DNA from: Phytophthora colocasiae
Taxonomy: Eukaryota > Oomycota > Peronosporomycetes > Peronosporales > Peronosporaceae
Assembly: GCA_018806915.1 (NCBI GenBank)
Contig: JAGKQI010000066.1
Location: 1-64,000 of the forward strand
Length of the DNA: 64,000 nucleotides
Reading direction: 5' to 3'
The notes below the pieces were generated by a model. It worked only from the letters and a program-made list of their open reading frames with translations. It was not told the origin of the DNA and made no database searches. Below are positions 49,386 to 59,578 of the stretch, in pieces. Position numbers and translations under genes: made by a program. How positions within the stretch are numbered: position 1 is the first letter of the stretch; every line of letters begins with the position of its first letter.

Positions 49386-51476
49386 ATGACGAGATCTGTG
49401 CGCGTGTATGTCGGAGGTCTCCCAGTGGACGCCAAGAACCAGGAGCTTCGTGACCGTTTCGGCCGCTTCGTGGGCAACACAACGGACTGCCAGTTGACGG
49501 ATGTGGTGCTGCCTAAGCCCAAGTCCATGGGGACATTCGCGCCACCCCCGGGAAGCTCCCGTGGTTTCGCGTATTTGACGTTAGAAGGAGCAGATGCTGC
49601 TACACAGAGCGAGAAATTGCAAAAGACTTTCAACCGTACGAAATGGAGAGGTTCCGTGCTCAAGGTGCAGCTGGCAAAGCCTCATTTTGAGCTGAAATTG
49701 CAGCAGGAATGGGAAGAGGCGGAGGCGTTGAAGAATCAGGCTCAAGAGAAGTACAGAGAGCAGCAGGAGATGATTAATACGCCTCCCGAAGAGCTACAGC
49801 CATTGAAGACGACGATTAAGTTTAAGGGGAGGAAGAAAACCAATTTTCCAGAGGTGACAGAGGAGGAAAAGCTGGAAGAAGTTGAGCAGGTGAAGCAGGA
49901 GACTGATACTGAGACGTCGGAAGAGGAAAGCGAAGATGACGAGGAGACTGAGAGTGAAGATGTTGATGAGGAGATTGAGAGTGATGAGGCTAATGAGGAG
50001 ACGGAGAGTGAAGGTGCTGTCGATGAGGGAGAATTTCTAGGAGAAGACGATGTGGAAGCTTTCGTGAGGCAGATGGAAGAGGAAAATGCAAATGAGGAGA
50101 AAGATAATGCACCGTTGACGAAAGAAGAGATGAATGCTCGTCGATTGGCAGCGTTGGAAGCCAAGCAACAGCGGAAGAAGGAGGAGAAAGTGGTGATTCC
50201 AGCTGTTGGAGAAGCTGTTGGAAACAAGAAGATCACGTTTGATGACAGTGGAAATGAACAGGAGAAAGATGAAGAAGGAGAAGAAGAAAAGGCGATCTCC
50301 AATTGGATGGACTCGAGTGATGAAGAAGGAGAAGAGAGTGGACGTGGAGGTCGGCAAACGTTTGACTTTACGGACGGAGACGCTGAGGCTCTTGATGCCG
50401 AAGCACAAGCTGCATTTGCTTTACGTCCAGAGTTTGTAGGTGAAAAGGGTAAGAAACTGTTCGAGATGCAGAAGCGCTTCGGAGGAGACTCGCGTTTCCG
50501 TCTTGACGCTCGATTCTTGGAAGAAGGAGCTGATGAATACGGCGGAAATGACGTGGAGGACGAGGAGGAGGGTGTGGATGCAGAGGCGATTGCTGAACTG
50601 CAGAACTTCCTAGAGGAAGAAAACCCAGAGGAAGCTGCTCGTCATGCGCGTGAGATGCGTGAGGAAGAGGAGGCAGCACTGCGAGTGGTGTCTAAACTAT
50701 TCCCCTGATGTGGACGTGACGCGCTTGCAGCGGAGGTTACAGGAGCAGCGAGCGCCGAAGGACCCGCAAGGAAGCGGCTTGGATGGGAGATCTGAAGAGA
50801 TACGACCCACGTGACGCTCACGCGTGCCAGGAGTTCGAGATCCCTATTACTACTAGTTCCTCTGGACCTCAGAAGGAGGAGACTGTTGCTCCTAAACGAG
50901 AGGAGAAGGAGATTCCAACAGGTGGAGATCGATTCTTCTCGACTACTGGAGATTTGAGTAATCTCTTCACACGTGTCCGTAAGAACTCAGAAGACGGAGA
51001 AGAAGGTGAAGCTGCTCTTGATGGCGTCTTTTAGCCTGGGTGCTGCAACGGAGACGGACTCGGACGCTCCTTTCAAGCTTAGTTCATTGTTTTCCTTCCC
51101 TGTGGGCGAGGACAAACCTCTGGCTGCTATGGGTGAGCAACTGCTTGAAGATGAGGAGGAAGCTGCTCCTGGCTGGGCTTTCTCCCAACCTACAGAAGAC
51201 CAGGATGAAGTTATGGCTACAGATAGTGAAGCTGATGAAGAAGACGACAATAACGTTGAGACGGAATTGAAGAAGAAGAGGATCAAGAAGAGCTTGGAGG
51301 ATTTCTTAGCGTTCGGGAGAACATTCGTCGGTGGAGAAGAGGTAGCGGACTGGCCTGAGCGTCGGAAGAAACTCACACTTGACTACAAGCGAAAGCGACG
51401 CGATGCTGTCAAGATGAAGAAGCGACAGAACAAACAACAGAAGAACAAGACAGAGAGGAAGAAAGCCAGGCTCTAA
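49386..51476 (+). CDS. NOL8-like nucleolar RRM protein, three frameshifts
   Basis: ATG 49386 starts MTRSVRVYVGGLP, an RRM (RNP2 VYVGGLP, RNP1 SRGFAYLTL) over about residues 5-100. A long acidic, Lys-rich region follows (EESEDDEETESEDVDEE), then the conserved C-terminal box LFEMQKRFGGDSRFRLDARF. Known NOL8 proteins share RRM, acidic middle and this box and act in ribosome biogenesis. The frame ends at TGA 50706, but homology-like coding goes on: DVDVTRLQRRLQEQRAPKDP, then DLKRYDPRDAHACQEFEI from about 50790, then FSLGAATETDSDAPFKLSS from about 51030 to the basic end KNKTERKKARL. Three single-base shifts (about 50706, 50788, 51030) would need correction; none looks like an intron. Either assembly indels or a very young pseudogene. 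Confidence 0.78.
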
Positions 51477-51539
51477 GTTGGAATAAATACGGTCGTTCAA
51501 CCTGCACCTCCCTGCCTATTGTCTATATATTTTACTTCC

Positions 51540-54500
51540 CTACGTACGCTGCGGCGACGTTCGCATCTTCCCGTTCTGCACATTTCTCGGCGGCGGTGAC
51601 TTGCTACGACTTCCACCTGGACTACCGTATGGACGACGCTGATAATACGCCACTTGTTCAGTTCCTGTTGAAGCACCTGTAGGTCCGGATCCAGCTGCAA
51701 CTCCATTCGCCATCACAGATCCTACAGGCCCGGTGGGGCCGTAATACGGCTGCTGAAATGCGATCATCGTGCCGTGATGATACGCCGCCGCTGCTGCCGC
51801 TTGTTGTTGTAGCTGCTGGTGCTGAAGCAGCAGCGCGTTGACAGCGCCAGCATCCAGTGACGGCAGTAGAGAATCCCACCGCCGATCTCCATCCTCATCG
51901 CTATTTCCAGTAGGAGAAGCCGAAGCAGCACGTGGTCGTGGCGAAGCTTTCGTCTTCTTGACTGGCCCTGAACTGGATGTAGAAGTGGCTTTGCCATGCC
52001 AGATCTGCCGCGGGTGGATCAATAGATCTGGTCGCCATCCATCGCCACGGCCGTAGAGTTGCCAGCACCGGGAGAAAAATGCCATTCCCACGTCCTTGCC
52101 AGTCTCTTCACTTAATAGTTCAATATCCTCGTCCTTGTGTGATCGAGGAGCAATCATACCAGCTAACTGGTCCCTTGCGAGACGGAATGCACGCTTCATA
52201 ACTGGGAAACCTTCGGCCGAGACACTGCGAGCCAAGTTGTTCTTGTCGTCAAGAGGATCCACCACATTGCATGCACGAATAGGAAACGGAGTCCCCTTGC
52301 TACTTTTGATTCCAGCATCAAACGCACCGAACTGGTCCGCCAGAGTATCGCGAATAGCCTCGACATCTCCAGTGTCCAGCCTTGCTGTTTTCAACTTCGC
52401 CTTGGACGGAGTGGTTCCATTCAGTTGTGTAGTTGCCAGACGACTGAGAGGGACAGCTCCATGGAGAGTTAACGCCGACTCGTGCCACGGGAACTCCGCC
52501 AATCGATCCAGGAACAAATACAAAGCTTGGAGAGGGTGGGTGAGCGCATCTCCGTGCTGGTTAAACAGTGCCATCACGATCGTATTCACTGCATACGTCG
52601 ACAGGGCGCCGTGACTTGCACCCATGACACTAGGTGGTGTGCTTCCAGGAATCGCCGACGGCCCCAATCCTCCAGCTTCTGCTGAGGCTGCCTGCATGAA
52701 AGGACTAGACTCGTGTGTGCACCAGGCCTTGATGAGTATGAGGCTCCTCTTGAACAAGTGCTGTCGTCCCACACGAACCGCCATCGCGTCCAGAAGTCGC
52801 ACCGCACCTAAAGCTCCCACACGGTTTGCGGTGAAGTCTACAGGGATGTTATCCACTGTACACTTAACAACTCGAACATCAGCATTGACAAATGTGACGT
52901 TGCGCACCGTATTCGTCAACAGTAATGAGCCACTACTTCCAACAGCTCCAGGCCGGGAGGGCGAATTACTTCCACTTCCGTCTACAGCAGTGCTCGAGTT
53001 CCCGAGATCTAGCACAGTCCCAGCACCACCGCTTCCTCCAGCAACGCACAACGCCTGCGTGACAATGTAGTACCACGACGATTCCAGTTCTTGCGGTACC
53101 AGCAGACAAATATCCAGATCTGAGCCTGGCAGATACGTCTTCATCGGATATGAACCAGTAGCGAAGAATAGCGGCGCTGCTGCCAGAGGGAAATGCGCAG
53201 TAATTACCCGCTGCACAAACGAAAGAACCTGCTGACGAACACGATCTGCTGCCTCACTCGGGCCCATCCACTCGATCAAAGTTTCAGCTTGACGTGCAGC
53301 TGTACCCTGCACAGGAAAGTGAGTACGCAAACGTACAACTCGGCGAGTCAGCGCTGCTGTCTTTGCTTGGGCACGAGCATCTATCCGTGCGTCTTCTTCA
53401 GCAGAGGCATATTCTTGCTCCTTCTGCGCTAACAGCATCTTGAGCTTAGCAATCTCCGCATCTTTCTCCTCAAGCATCTTCTGGTGAGCTCTCAGTTGTT
53501 GCTGGTGCTGCTCAGCAGCTTGCAAAGCCTGGCCGTAAGCAATTGGTCGAATCACAAGCGATGGAGGCTTTGAGGAGCCGGAGCCAACACTCGAGGGGGA
53601 CGATGTTGGAGTCACAGTGTGTAGGTGCTTTCGTCCAGCGACAGACGTTGGCGTTGAATCAGCTTCAAACGACTCACGAAGCCGCTGAGCTTCCACTGCT
53701 ATATCAGCTAACACATCGCGAGCACGTTGGATATCATCCTGCAAAGACTCACTCATTTGCTTTCGCTCAGCACGAGCCAATGCTTCGTCAATTGCACTCT
53801 TGTCACGTTCATCAGATGCGTGCTGAAGACTTGCACGCAGTTTCTTCAGTTGTTTTTCACGCTTCTTCAGGTATTTCTCATCCACAAGCACTGCTTTTGC
53901 CTTGCCCTGACTATCCTTCCCGTCGTCACTACTACCTGAAACGTCATCGTTGCCTTCGTCATCGTCGTTGCCTTCATCGTCACCATTCGTAGGCGTCAGG
54001 TCCTCCAGGCTAGGCTTTTGGCCCTCCTCTGTTAAGGAGACGTCCTCTTTCTCGACAAAGGAAGACTCGCTCATTCTCGAAGTCTCATGCCCCATCTGAT
54101 CAGATTGAGCTCGGATTTGTATCCGAACTGTTCCAGTTTCCAACGTCTCGTCGGCCTCCTCGTCCCACATGCTCTCCCAAGCTTCATCTCTAGTCATGAC
54201 GTTTGCCACTACAACCGGAGGCGGAGTGGAAGCTACTGCAGGAGTTTCTTCTTCGTGCTGGCTTGTGACACTAGTCTGTTTAATATCACTCGATAATGAA
54301 TCTTCATCGACCAACACGTTCTCCTCCGCTAGTTGCTCCACCTCTGCTACTGTATCCAGCTGCCCCACCGTCTCAACATCCTTCATTACTGCTATCTCAG
54401 CCTTAGCATCAGTACTTTTGCCCTCCTGTTCAGGTTCTGCTATGTCAACTACTGCCACCGGACAAGCTGGTTTATCACTTCTTCTGTCATTTGTCTCCAT

Positions 54501-56591
54501 CTCCTCCTGCGAATTGTGAGACAGAGCATTTTTCTGTTTTAGCTTCTCTTCCTGTTCCCGTTGTATTCGCTCTTCCCTCTCTTGCTGTTGTTGAAATAAT
54601 TCTTCTTCATCCTCCAGCAATACATAGCCAGCAGGAGGCTTATCGTTCGCATTCGCAGTGACGCTGCTACTGTTATTTTTCTTCTTTTTCTTCCTTTTCT
54701 TCTTCTTGCTCTTGCTCGATGTTGCGTTAGCGTTCAAACCTTTAGCGCTATCAAGCTCATTCTGCTCGAGCCACGCCAAAGCTTCACGCTGCTTCCTCTC
54801 TTCAAATGCAACCTTGCGTTTCTGAGTTTCCTGCAATTCCAACTGTGCCTCCATGTTGTTGGCAAACGATTTCAGGATCGCATTATAGTCCCCCTCTGCA
54901 GCTTCAAACTGCTCGCTAGCTAACCGTAATCGTGCACGACACAACAGCGCTTCTGCAGCCAACTCACTAGTGATTTTACCACTTCCTCCAGACTTCCGGC
55001 CCTTTCCTTTCCCACGGCCGCCTAGATTAAGCGTTCCACCAGAAGCGAGCTCCATCGTAACTTTCCCAGTCTCGTCCGCCTCAGACTTGTCGAAATGGGC
55101 GTGAATAATTGATGAATAGTCCTTCTCCGCCTCTTTAATCTCCCCCAGCTCTTCATAAAGTTGTGCTCGCAGCTTAAGTCCATTAATAAAAAACCCGCTG
55201 ACCTGCAGTACCTTCGTTACTTCATCCACTGCGCCTTTCAAGTCTCCACGTTGTCGAAATAACTTCGCACGAGCCATACAAACCTGGAAATCGTGTGGAT
55301 CCACTTCGAGAGCTTGTGCAAAATTCGCCAGAGCGTCCTCATACCGTGCAAGATGCATATGCGCTTCCCCTCGCAACCGAAGGGTCTCAACATTATTTGG
55401 CGCTAACTCCAAAGCTCTGCTGTAATCTTCCAGCGCTCGTTTCTCCAGTCTCCTGGACTCAATACCTCGGTACGGATCTGGTTTGGGAGGTACCGAAGGG
55501 TACGCTAATTTGGAGGTTTTGGCTGTCTTTTTAGACACTGGAGTTGCCTGTCCCTGCTCCACTGCTGCTAGTTCTGCGTCTTTCCGCTCTCTTGCATCCT
55601 CCTCCAGTGCCATCTTCTGCAATACTTTAGCTCTTTCTAGAAGAACTTCCAACATTTTAGATTTCGAATCTGTCTCCATTTCCTGAGGCGTGACGAACCC
55701 TGCCAGACCTCCAACTCCACCTGACGCATCGAAATGCCGACTTTCCTCTGCTTCTTCCTGCAATTCAACAAACCTGTCAAAGTCCTTCAAAGCCAAGGAT
55801 TCCTGATGACACTGCAGATACAACTGTGCTCGCTCGTAGAAAAGCTCGAGATCTCGATGACCCCCTGCGGAATTCTCAGCTTGGCTCAGATCCTCCAGTG
55901 CTTTAGTAATATTGTTCATGGCTTTGTATACTTTAGCTCGAGCCAAATACAAGCCACGAAGTTGCACTAGACTTGCACTTGAAGTGAGACCATCACTCTT
56001 GAAGTCCATCCCCCCACAATCGTGAAGTAAACCTTGAGTGGCAGCAAGGTTAATGGCCTCGTTGTAGTCGAGCATGGCAGCATGGTGCTCTCCCAGCGCA
56101 GCATACGCCTTGCCTCGCTTCGCATAGAGCTCGGCACTCTTGGGTGTCATTTGCATGACTCTAGACAGGTCTTCAATCGCTGCTTTATACTTCTTCGAGC
56201 CCAAATAACATAACCCGCGCTGGTGGTAGAGCTTCACAGTGCTACTAGCGTTGCTTAAGTCCGAAGAAGAAGACGTCAGCGTCTCTAATGCTTCAGTAAA
56301 GTATGGAACAGCAGCGCCGAACTGCTTCCGCTCCATGAGGGACACACCACGTTCAATTGAACGCTCCGCCGAACCGCGAGGCCGCCGAGTGTTGGTCGTT
56401 GTGTTTAGGTGTTGGAGATTGCGGTATTGGTCGATGCCAGTGCGGAGCAGCCGCGTGTCTTGTTCGTTGCCGTTCATCTTGAGGTTCATCTGCATCTTCA
56501 TGCGTGTCGCCATCGGGATCTGTATCCGTTTGTCCACTTCGTCAAAGTTGTCGGTCTTCTTCTTGCTTCGGCTGGGCTTGTCCGTCTTCAT
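51540..56591 (-). CDS. TPR-repeat protein fused to a nucleotidyltransferase (TUTase/poly(A) polymerase-like)
   Basis: 1683 codons in one exon from ATG 56591. After a basic N-terminus, TPR-like repeats fill about residues 80-600 (GVSLMERKQFGAAVPYFTEA, AKRGKAYAALGEHHAAMLDY, LRGEAHMHLARYEDALANFA). A Lys-rich stretch (KSKKKKRKKKKKNNSS), a long acidic linker and a coiled coil (KKREKQLKKLRASLQHA) follow. From about 1100 is a nucleotidyltransferase: GSYPMKTYLPGSDLDICLLV (GS plus DLD; GS about residue 1146), DVRVVKCTVDNIPVDFTANR (third Asp), SLILIKAWCTHES, and HGALSTYAVNTIVMALFNQH of the PAP/OAS1-type domain. Non-canonical poly(A)/poly(U) polymerases add bases to RNA 3' ends. TPRs probably dock partners. 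The C-terminus is Gln/Gly/Pro-rich. Function of the fusion is inferred. Confidence 0.87.
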   Translation of the reverse strand: MKTDKPSRSKKKTDNFDEVDKRIQIPMATRMKMQMNLKMNGNEQDTRLLRTGIDQYRNLQHLNTTTNTRRPRGSAERSIERGVSLMERKQFGAAVPYFTEALETLTSSSSDLSNASSTVKLYHQRGLCYLGSKKYKAAIEDLSRVMQMTPKSAELYAKRGKAYAALGEHHAAMLDYNEAINLAATQGLLHDCGGMDFKSDGLTSSASLVQLRGLYLARAKVYKAMNNITKALEDLSQAENSAGGHRDLELFYERAQLYLQCHQESLALKDFDRFVELQEEAEESRHFDASGGVGGLAGFVTPQEMETDSKSKMLEVLLERAKVLQKMALEEDARERKDAELAAVEQGQATPVSKKTAKTSKLAYPSVPPKPDPYRGIESRRLEKRALEDYSRALELAPNNVETLRLRGEAHMHLARYEDALANFAQALEVDPHDFQVCMARAKLFRQRGDLKGAVDEVTKVLQVSGFFINGLKLRAQLYEELGEIKEAEKDYSSIIHAHFDKSEADETGKVTMELASGGTLNLGGRGKGKGRKSGGSGKITSELAAEALLCRARLRLASEQFEAAEGDYNAILKSFANNMEAQLELQETQKRKVAFEERKQREALAWLEQNELDSAKGLNANATSSKSKKKKRKKKKKNNSSSVTANANDKPPAGYVLLEDEEELFQQQQEREERIQREQEEKLKQKNALSHNSQEEMETNDRRSDKPACPVAVVDIAEPEQEGKSTDAKAEIAVMKDVETVGQLDTVAEVEQLAEENVLVDEDSLSSDIKQTSVTSQHEEETPAVASTPPPVVVANVMTRDEAWESMWDEEADETLETGTVRIQIRAQSDQMGHETSRMSESSFVEKEDVSLTEEGQKPSLEDLTPTNGDDEGNDDDEGNDDVSGSSDDGKDSQGKAKAVLVDEKYLKKREKQLKKLRASLQHASDERDKSAIDEALARAERKQMSESLQDDIQRARDVLADIAVEAQRLRESFEADSTPTSVAGRKHLHTVTPTSSPSSVGSGSSKPPSLVIRPIAYGQALQAAEQHQQQLRAHQKMLEEKDAEIAKLKMLLAQKEQEYASAEEDARIDARAQAKTAALTRRVVRLRTHFPVQGTAARQAETLIEWMGPSEAADRVRQQVLSFVQRVITAHFPLAAAPLFFATGSYPMKTYLPGSDLDICLLVPQELESSWYYIVTQALCVAGGSGGAGTVLDLGNSSTAVDGSGSNSPSRPGAVGSSGSLLLTNTVRNVTFVNADVRVVKCTVDNIPVDFTANRVGALGAVRLLDAMAVRVGRQHLFKRSLILIKAWCTHESSPFMQAASAEAGGLGPSAIPGSTPPSVMGASHGALSTYAVNTIVMALFNQHGDALTHPLQALYLFLDRLAEFPWHESALTLHGAVPLSRLATTQLNGTTPSKAKLKTARLDTGDVEAIRDTLADQFGAFDAGIKSSKGTPFPIRACNVVDPLDDKNNLARSVSAEGFPVMKRAFRLARDQLAGMIAPRSHKDEDIELLSEETGKDVGMAFFSRCWQLYGRGDGWRPDLLIHPRQIWHGKATSTSSSGPVKKTKASPRPRAASASPTGNSDEDGDRRWDSLLPSLDAGAVNALLLQHQQLQQQAAAAAAYHHGTMIAFQQPYYGPTGPVGSVMANGVAAGSGPTGASTGTEQVAYYQRRPYGSPGGSRSKSPPPRNVQNGKMRTSPQRT

Positions 56592-56937
56592 GACTGTGAT
56601 TGAGGTTTCCCTTTGTCGTCACGTTGTGGAAAAGAGTTTCCGCACTCGATACTGTTAATATAGGCAATTGGCAAGGAGAGTGCGGAATGGAACCCAACAA
56701 GTGCGCAACACACTTAGAGTGACGGACTCGGGAGTGTTTGTATGTGGGGGGAAAAGCACTGGGGCCGGCCGCTTGGCTGACTATGCTGATGTTCCACCAC
56801 ACTAAACTGGCCAAAAGAGACTTTTCCACCAATAAATGAATTTTGTGGTGTTTATCAGCCAATCATATAGCATTCAGACTCTAGTCCACACGATGACCTC
56901 CCATTCCGAGCCATTTTGAACCAGCAGGAAGACAGCG
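56592..56937. promoter_or_regulatory. bidirectional promoter between TPR-NTase and bL21m genes
   Basis: 346 bases between divergent starts with no open frame of note; contains CCAAT-like ATTGG/CCAAT motifs around 56855-56865 and the core promoter listed next. Confidence 0.55.
56901..56920 (+). promoter_or_regulatory. oomycete Inr plus FPR core promoter of bL21m
   Basis: CCATTCCGAGCCATTTTGAA fits the oomycete initiator (CATTCC-type) followed at once by the flanking promoter region (CAWTTT-type). It lies about 35 bases before ATG 56938, the expected distance. Confidence 0.65.
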
Positions 56938-57503
56938 ATGGCGTCTCTAGCTTTGGCTCGCAGTCTGCGCGTATGCGCCCGACGATCAGCGGCTCTGCAG
57001 ACGCGTGCGTTCGCTTCTGTACCCACTCCTGAGGCTCCGAAGTTTTCGGTGGTCGACCACCCCGTGACAGCGGACGCTATCCAGCCTGAAGACTATTTCG
57101 CTGTGGTTAAACTCGCTGGTACGCAGTACAAGGTGACGCAGGGAGACGTCGTGATCACGGAGAAGATCAAGGAGGCCAAGGTCGGAGAGATTATGGACAT
57201 CGAGGAGGTATTGCAACCGTCTAAGAAAGCACGAGATATTGAGGATGATGGAGATATTAATTTGTTATTGGTATGATTTTGTCATTGGTGTAGGTTCTGC
57301 TGCTGGGCAACGTGAACCAGACCATTGTGGGATTGCCGCTGGTGGAGGGGGCTAAGGTGCGCGCTCGTGTGGAGGAACAGACGCTGGACGCTAAGATCGA
57401 CGTGTTCAAGAAAAAGCGCCGAAAGAATTACCGCCGTTGGAACGGTTTCCGTCGCCAGGTTACGGTGCTGCGCGTCACAGACATCCTTCCCATCGACGCC
57501 TAG
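56938..57503 (+). CDS. mitochondrial ribosomal protein bL21m (one intron)
   Basis: Exon 1 is 56938-57207 (90 codons), intron 57208-57293 (86 bp, GTATTG...TGTAG), exon 2 57294-57503; the product is 159 residues. The N-terminus (MASLALARSLRVCARRSAALQTRAF) is Arg/Ala-rich and lacks acids, a typical mitochondrial presequence. The body matches bL21: YFAVVKLAGTQYKVTQGDVV, then DIEEV joined by splicing to LLLGNVNQTIVGLPLVEG, and the signature IDVFKKKRRKNYRRWNGFR. It binds 23S-like rRNA in the large mitoribosomal subunit. The predicted splice restores the VLLLG strand found in all bL21 proteins; reading through the intron hits a stop at 57274. Confidence 0.94.
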
Positions 57504-58002
57504 AGAAGAGTAGATGGGTGTAGACAAGCAAGCAGGGCAAGGAGTTTGACGAACAGGAGCTGTACAGAGGTCCAGTTTCAGTGGTGTTATTGCAGACATC
57601 GAGACACAGCTTCAATTGCTATGCGAACCTGTAGTTGACTAATAACAGCAGAAAAACTTTGAAAACAACGCCAGGAAGAGCTACATCTATCGACATGAAG
57701 GAATGTCGTCGAGAGCTGCTCAATATTGAGCAGTATTGAGCAGGTATCGTCACTATTCTCCCCGCGCAACAGTAACATCTTTTCTTCTCAATACAAGACC
57801 CTATCAATTTATTCCATTTAGTAGTCTAATTTCCTTCAATCGTCTAATACAATAGCTTTTCGCTCATTATTTCTTATCTTAGTGTACTGCCCCTAATACA
57901 CGCCCCCGACTTGACTGGTCCTGACGGCTTGTTATCCCTCTGTCGCTGTGTCAATCCCCAAAGAGTCAACTACCCCGTTCGTTCCTCTTCTTTTCGATCA
58001 CC
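57504..58002. other. intergenic, NAC-alpha promoter
   Basis: No gene. Contains the near repeat TCAATATTGAGCAGTATTGAGCA around 57718-57741. The last 60 bases are pyrimidine-rich leader. Confidence 0.5.
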
Positions 58003-58587
58003 ATGGCCCACCCCGAGCACGACCACGCCCACGACCACGACCATGAGCACGACCACGACCACCACCATGAGGAAGTGGACTCGGATGACGAGATCCCGGC
58101 TCTTGAGGAGGCCCCGGACGCCGCTGACGCCGAGAAGGGCAAGCACAACCGCTCGGAGAAGAAGTCGCGTAAGGCCATGCAGAAGCTCGGCATGAAGCCT
58201 GTGGGCGGAATCATCCGTGTGACCATCAAGAAGAACAAGAACGTGCTGTTCGTGATCTCCAAGCCGGACGTGTTCAAGAGCACGGTCAGCGAGACCTACG
58301 TCATCTTCGGCGAGGCCAAGATCGAGGACCTGAACGCTCAGGCCCAGTCCCTGGCTGCCCAGCAGTTCAAGGCCCCCGCCGCTGAGGCCCCGGCTGCTGA
58401 CGCTGCTGCTGCCCCCGCTGTTGAGGCCGTTGAGGAGGATGACGAGGACGTCGATGACTCTGGCATTGACGCCAAGGACATCCAGCTGGTCATGAGCCAG
58501 GCTGGCGTGAGCAAGAGCAAGGCTGTGTCTGCTCTCCGCTCGAACGACAACGACATTGTCAACGCCATCATGGAGCTCACCATGTAA
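58003..58587 (+). CDS. nascent polypeptide-associated complex subunit alpha
   Basis: ATG 58003 (CACCATGGCC, a strong start context) gives 194 residues. The N-terminal 24 residues are an unusual His/Asp run ([17 protein letters not shown]). The NAC domain follows at about 48-115 ([20 protein letters not shown], then [19 protein letters not shown] and [12 protein letters not shown]). An Ala/Pro and acidic linker leads to a C-terminal UBA domain ([34 protein letters not shown]). With the beta subunit it forms the ribosome-bound heterodimer that shields nascent chains and controls targeting. Third positions are highly GC-biased, as in other highly expressed genes. One exon. Confidence 0.96.
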   Translation: MAHPEHDHAHDHDHEHDHDHHHEEVDSDDEIPALEEAPDAADAEKGKHNRSEKKSRKAMQKLGMKPVGGIIRVTIKKNKNVLFVISKPDVFKSTVSETYVIFGEAKIEDLNAQAQSLAAQQFKAPAAEAPAADAAAAPAVEAVEEDDEDVDDSGIDAKDIQLVMSQAGVSKSKAVSALRSNDNDIVNAIMELTM

Positions 58588-58991
58588 GGCCTAGTATTAT
58601 AGCCAATTAAGGTTTGTCAGCAATGGTAATAAAGTCTTTTGGGTTTTCATTTCCTCGACAAACATTGTGATCGTTGTTGTAGTACCACAATTCTGTACTG
58701 TGAGCCGCACAGTTGGTCCTAGTAGGGGCAGCTATGATGGCCTACGCCACAGTACCAGTTCGTTCTTCGCGGAAGCATTCTCAATGTGGTCATGACGTGC
58801 GACTAACGAAATTCGTGCTGCAGGTTTGCAGAAGGGGGATGAGCTCTGATGGGAAGGCCGTGGGGTTTAGACCATTCCTGATGGGAAGGCCCTCGCGCTT
58901 AGACACTCCACGCACTGAATGTGATAGATGAAGCTTTCGATCTCATTTTTAAACTCTCTTCAAGCAGTTCAGCATCCTTCTCCAAGTGGTC
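58588..58991. other. intergenic, SWEET E promoter
   Basis: No gene. GATGGGAAGGCC occurs twice (58849-58860 and 58879-58890). The NAC-alpha 3' end holds AATAAAG at about 58628. Confidence 0.5.
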
Positions 58992-59576
58992 ATGGGATTT
59001 TGGGTGACTTTACTTCGAGTGGCGACTGCAATTGTCCAGTGTGGGATGATCCTGAGCCCTGTGCCCGATATTATCAAGGTTTACAAGAACAAAACGACCG
59101 GTGACATGGCAGCACTTCCTCTGGTCGCAATGATCATCAACAACTACCTCTGGTAGAGTCTTCGATACTTCTCGTCATTTACATCTACCACTTCTAACTC
59201 TCATTCTACCCAGGACGGTGTACGGTTATCTAACCGACAGCATTTTCCCGCTCATGGCGACCCAGCTCTTTGGCATGATCGCTGCAATTGTGTTCACCGT
59301 AGTATACTACGGTTGGGCTGTAGACCGCCCCGCTCTCAACCGACTGCTCGTTGGTGGTTTGCTACTCTGTGCGTTTGTCACTTTGTATATCGTTCTCGGT
59401 GTCGCGGGTGTCACGAACCAGAACGACGATCAAGTGGGGACAACACTGGGCTACGGAGCTTTGGTCACTAACCTCTGGATGTACGCTTCTCCTCTGGGTA
59501 CTATTCGCCATGTCATCAAGACCAAATCCGCTGCTTCCTTACCAATCAACATCAGCATCATGCTGCTATTCAATAC

Positions 59577-59578
59577 TA
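59577..59578. repeat. TA target duplication of mariner, left
   Basis: TA before the left inverted repeat; paired with 60545-60546. Confidence 0.9.

Noticed and set aside
49742..50302. 186-codon Ser/Phe-rich minus frame
   Set aside because: Antisense of the Glu/Asp-rich low-complexity region of the NOL8-like gene.
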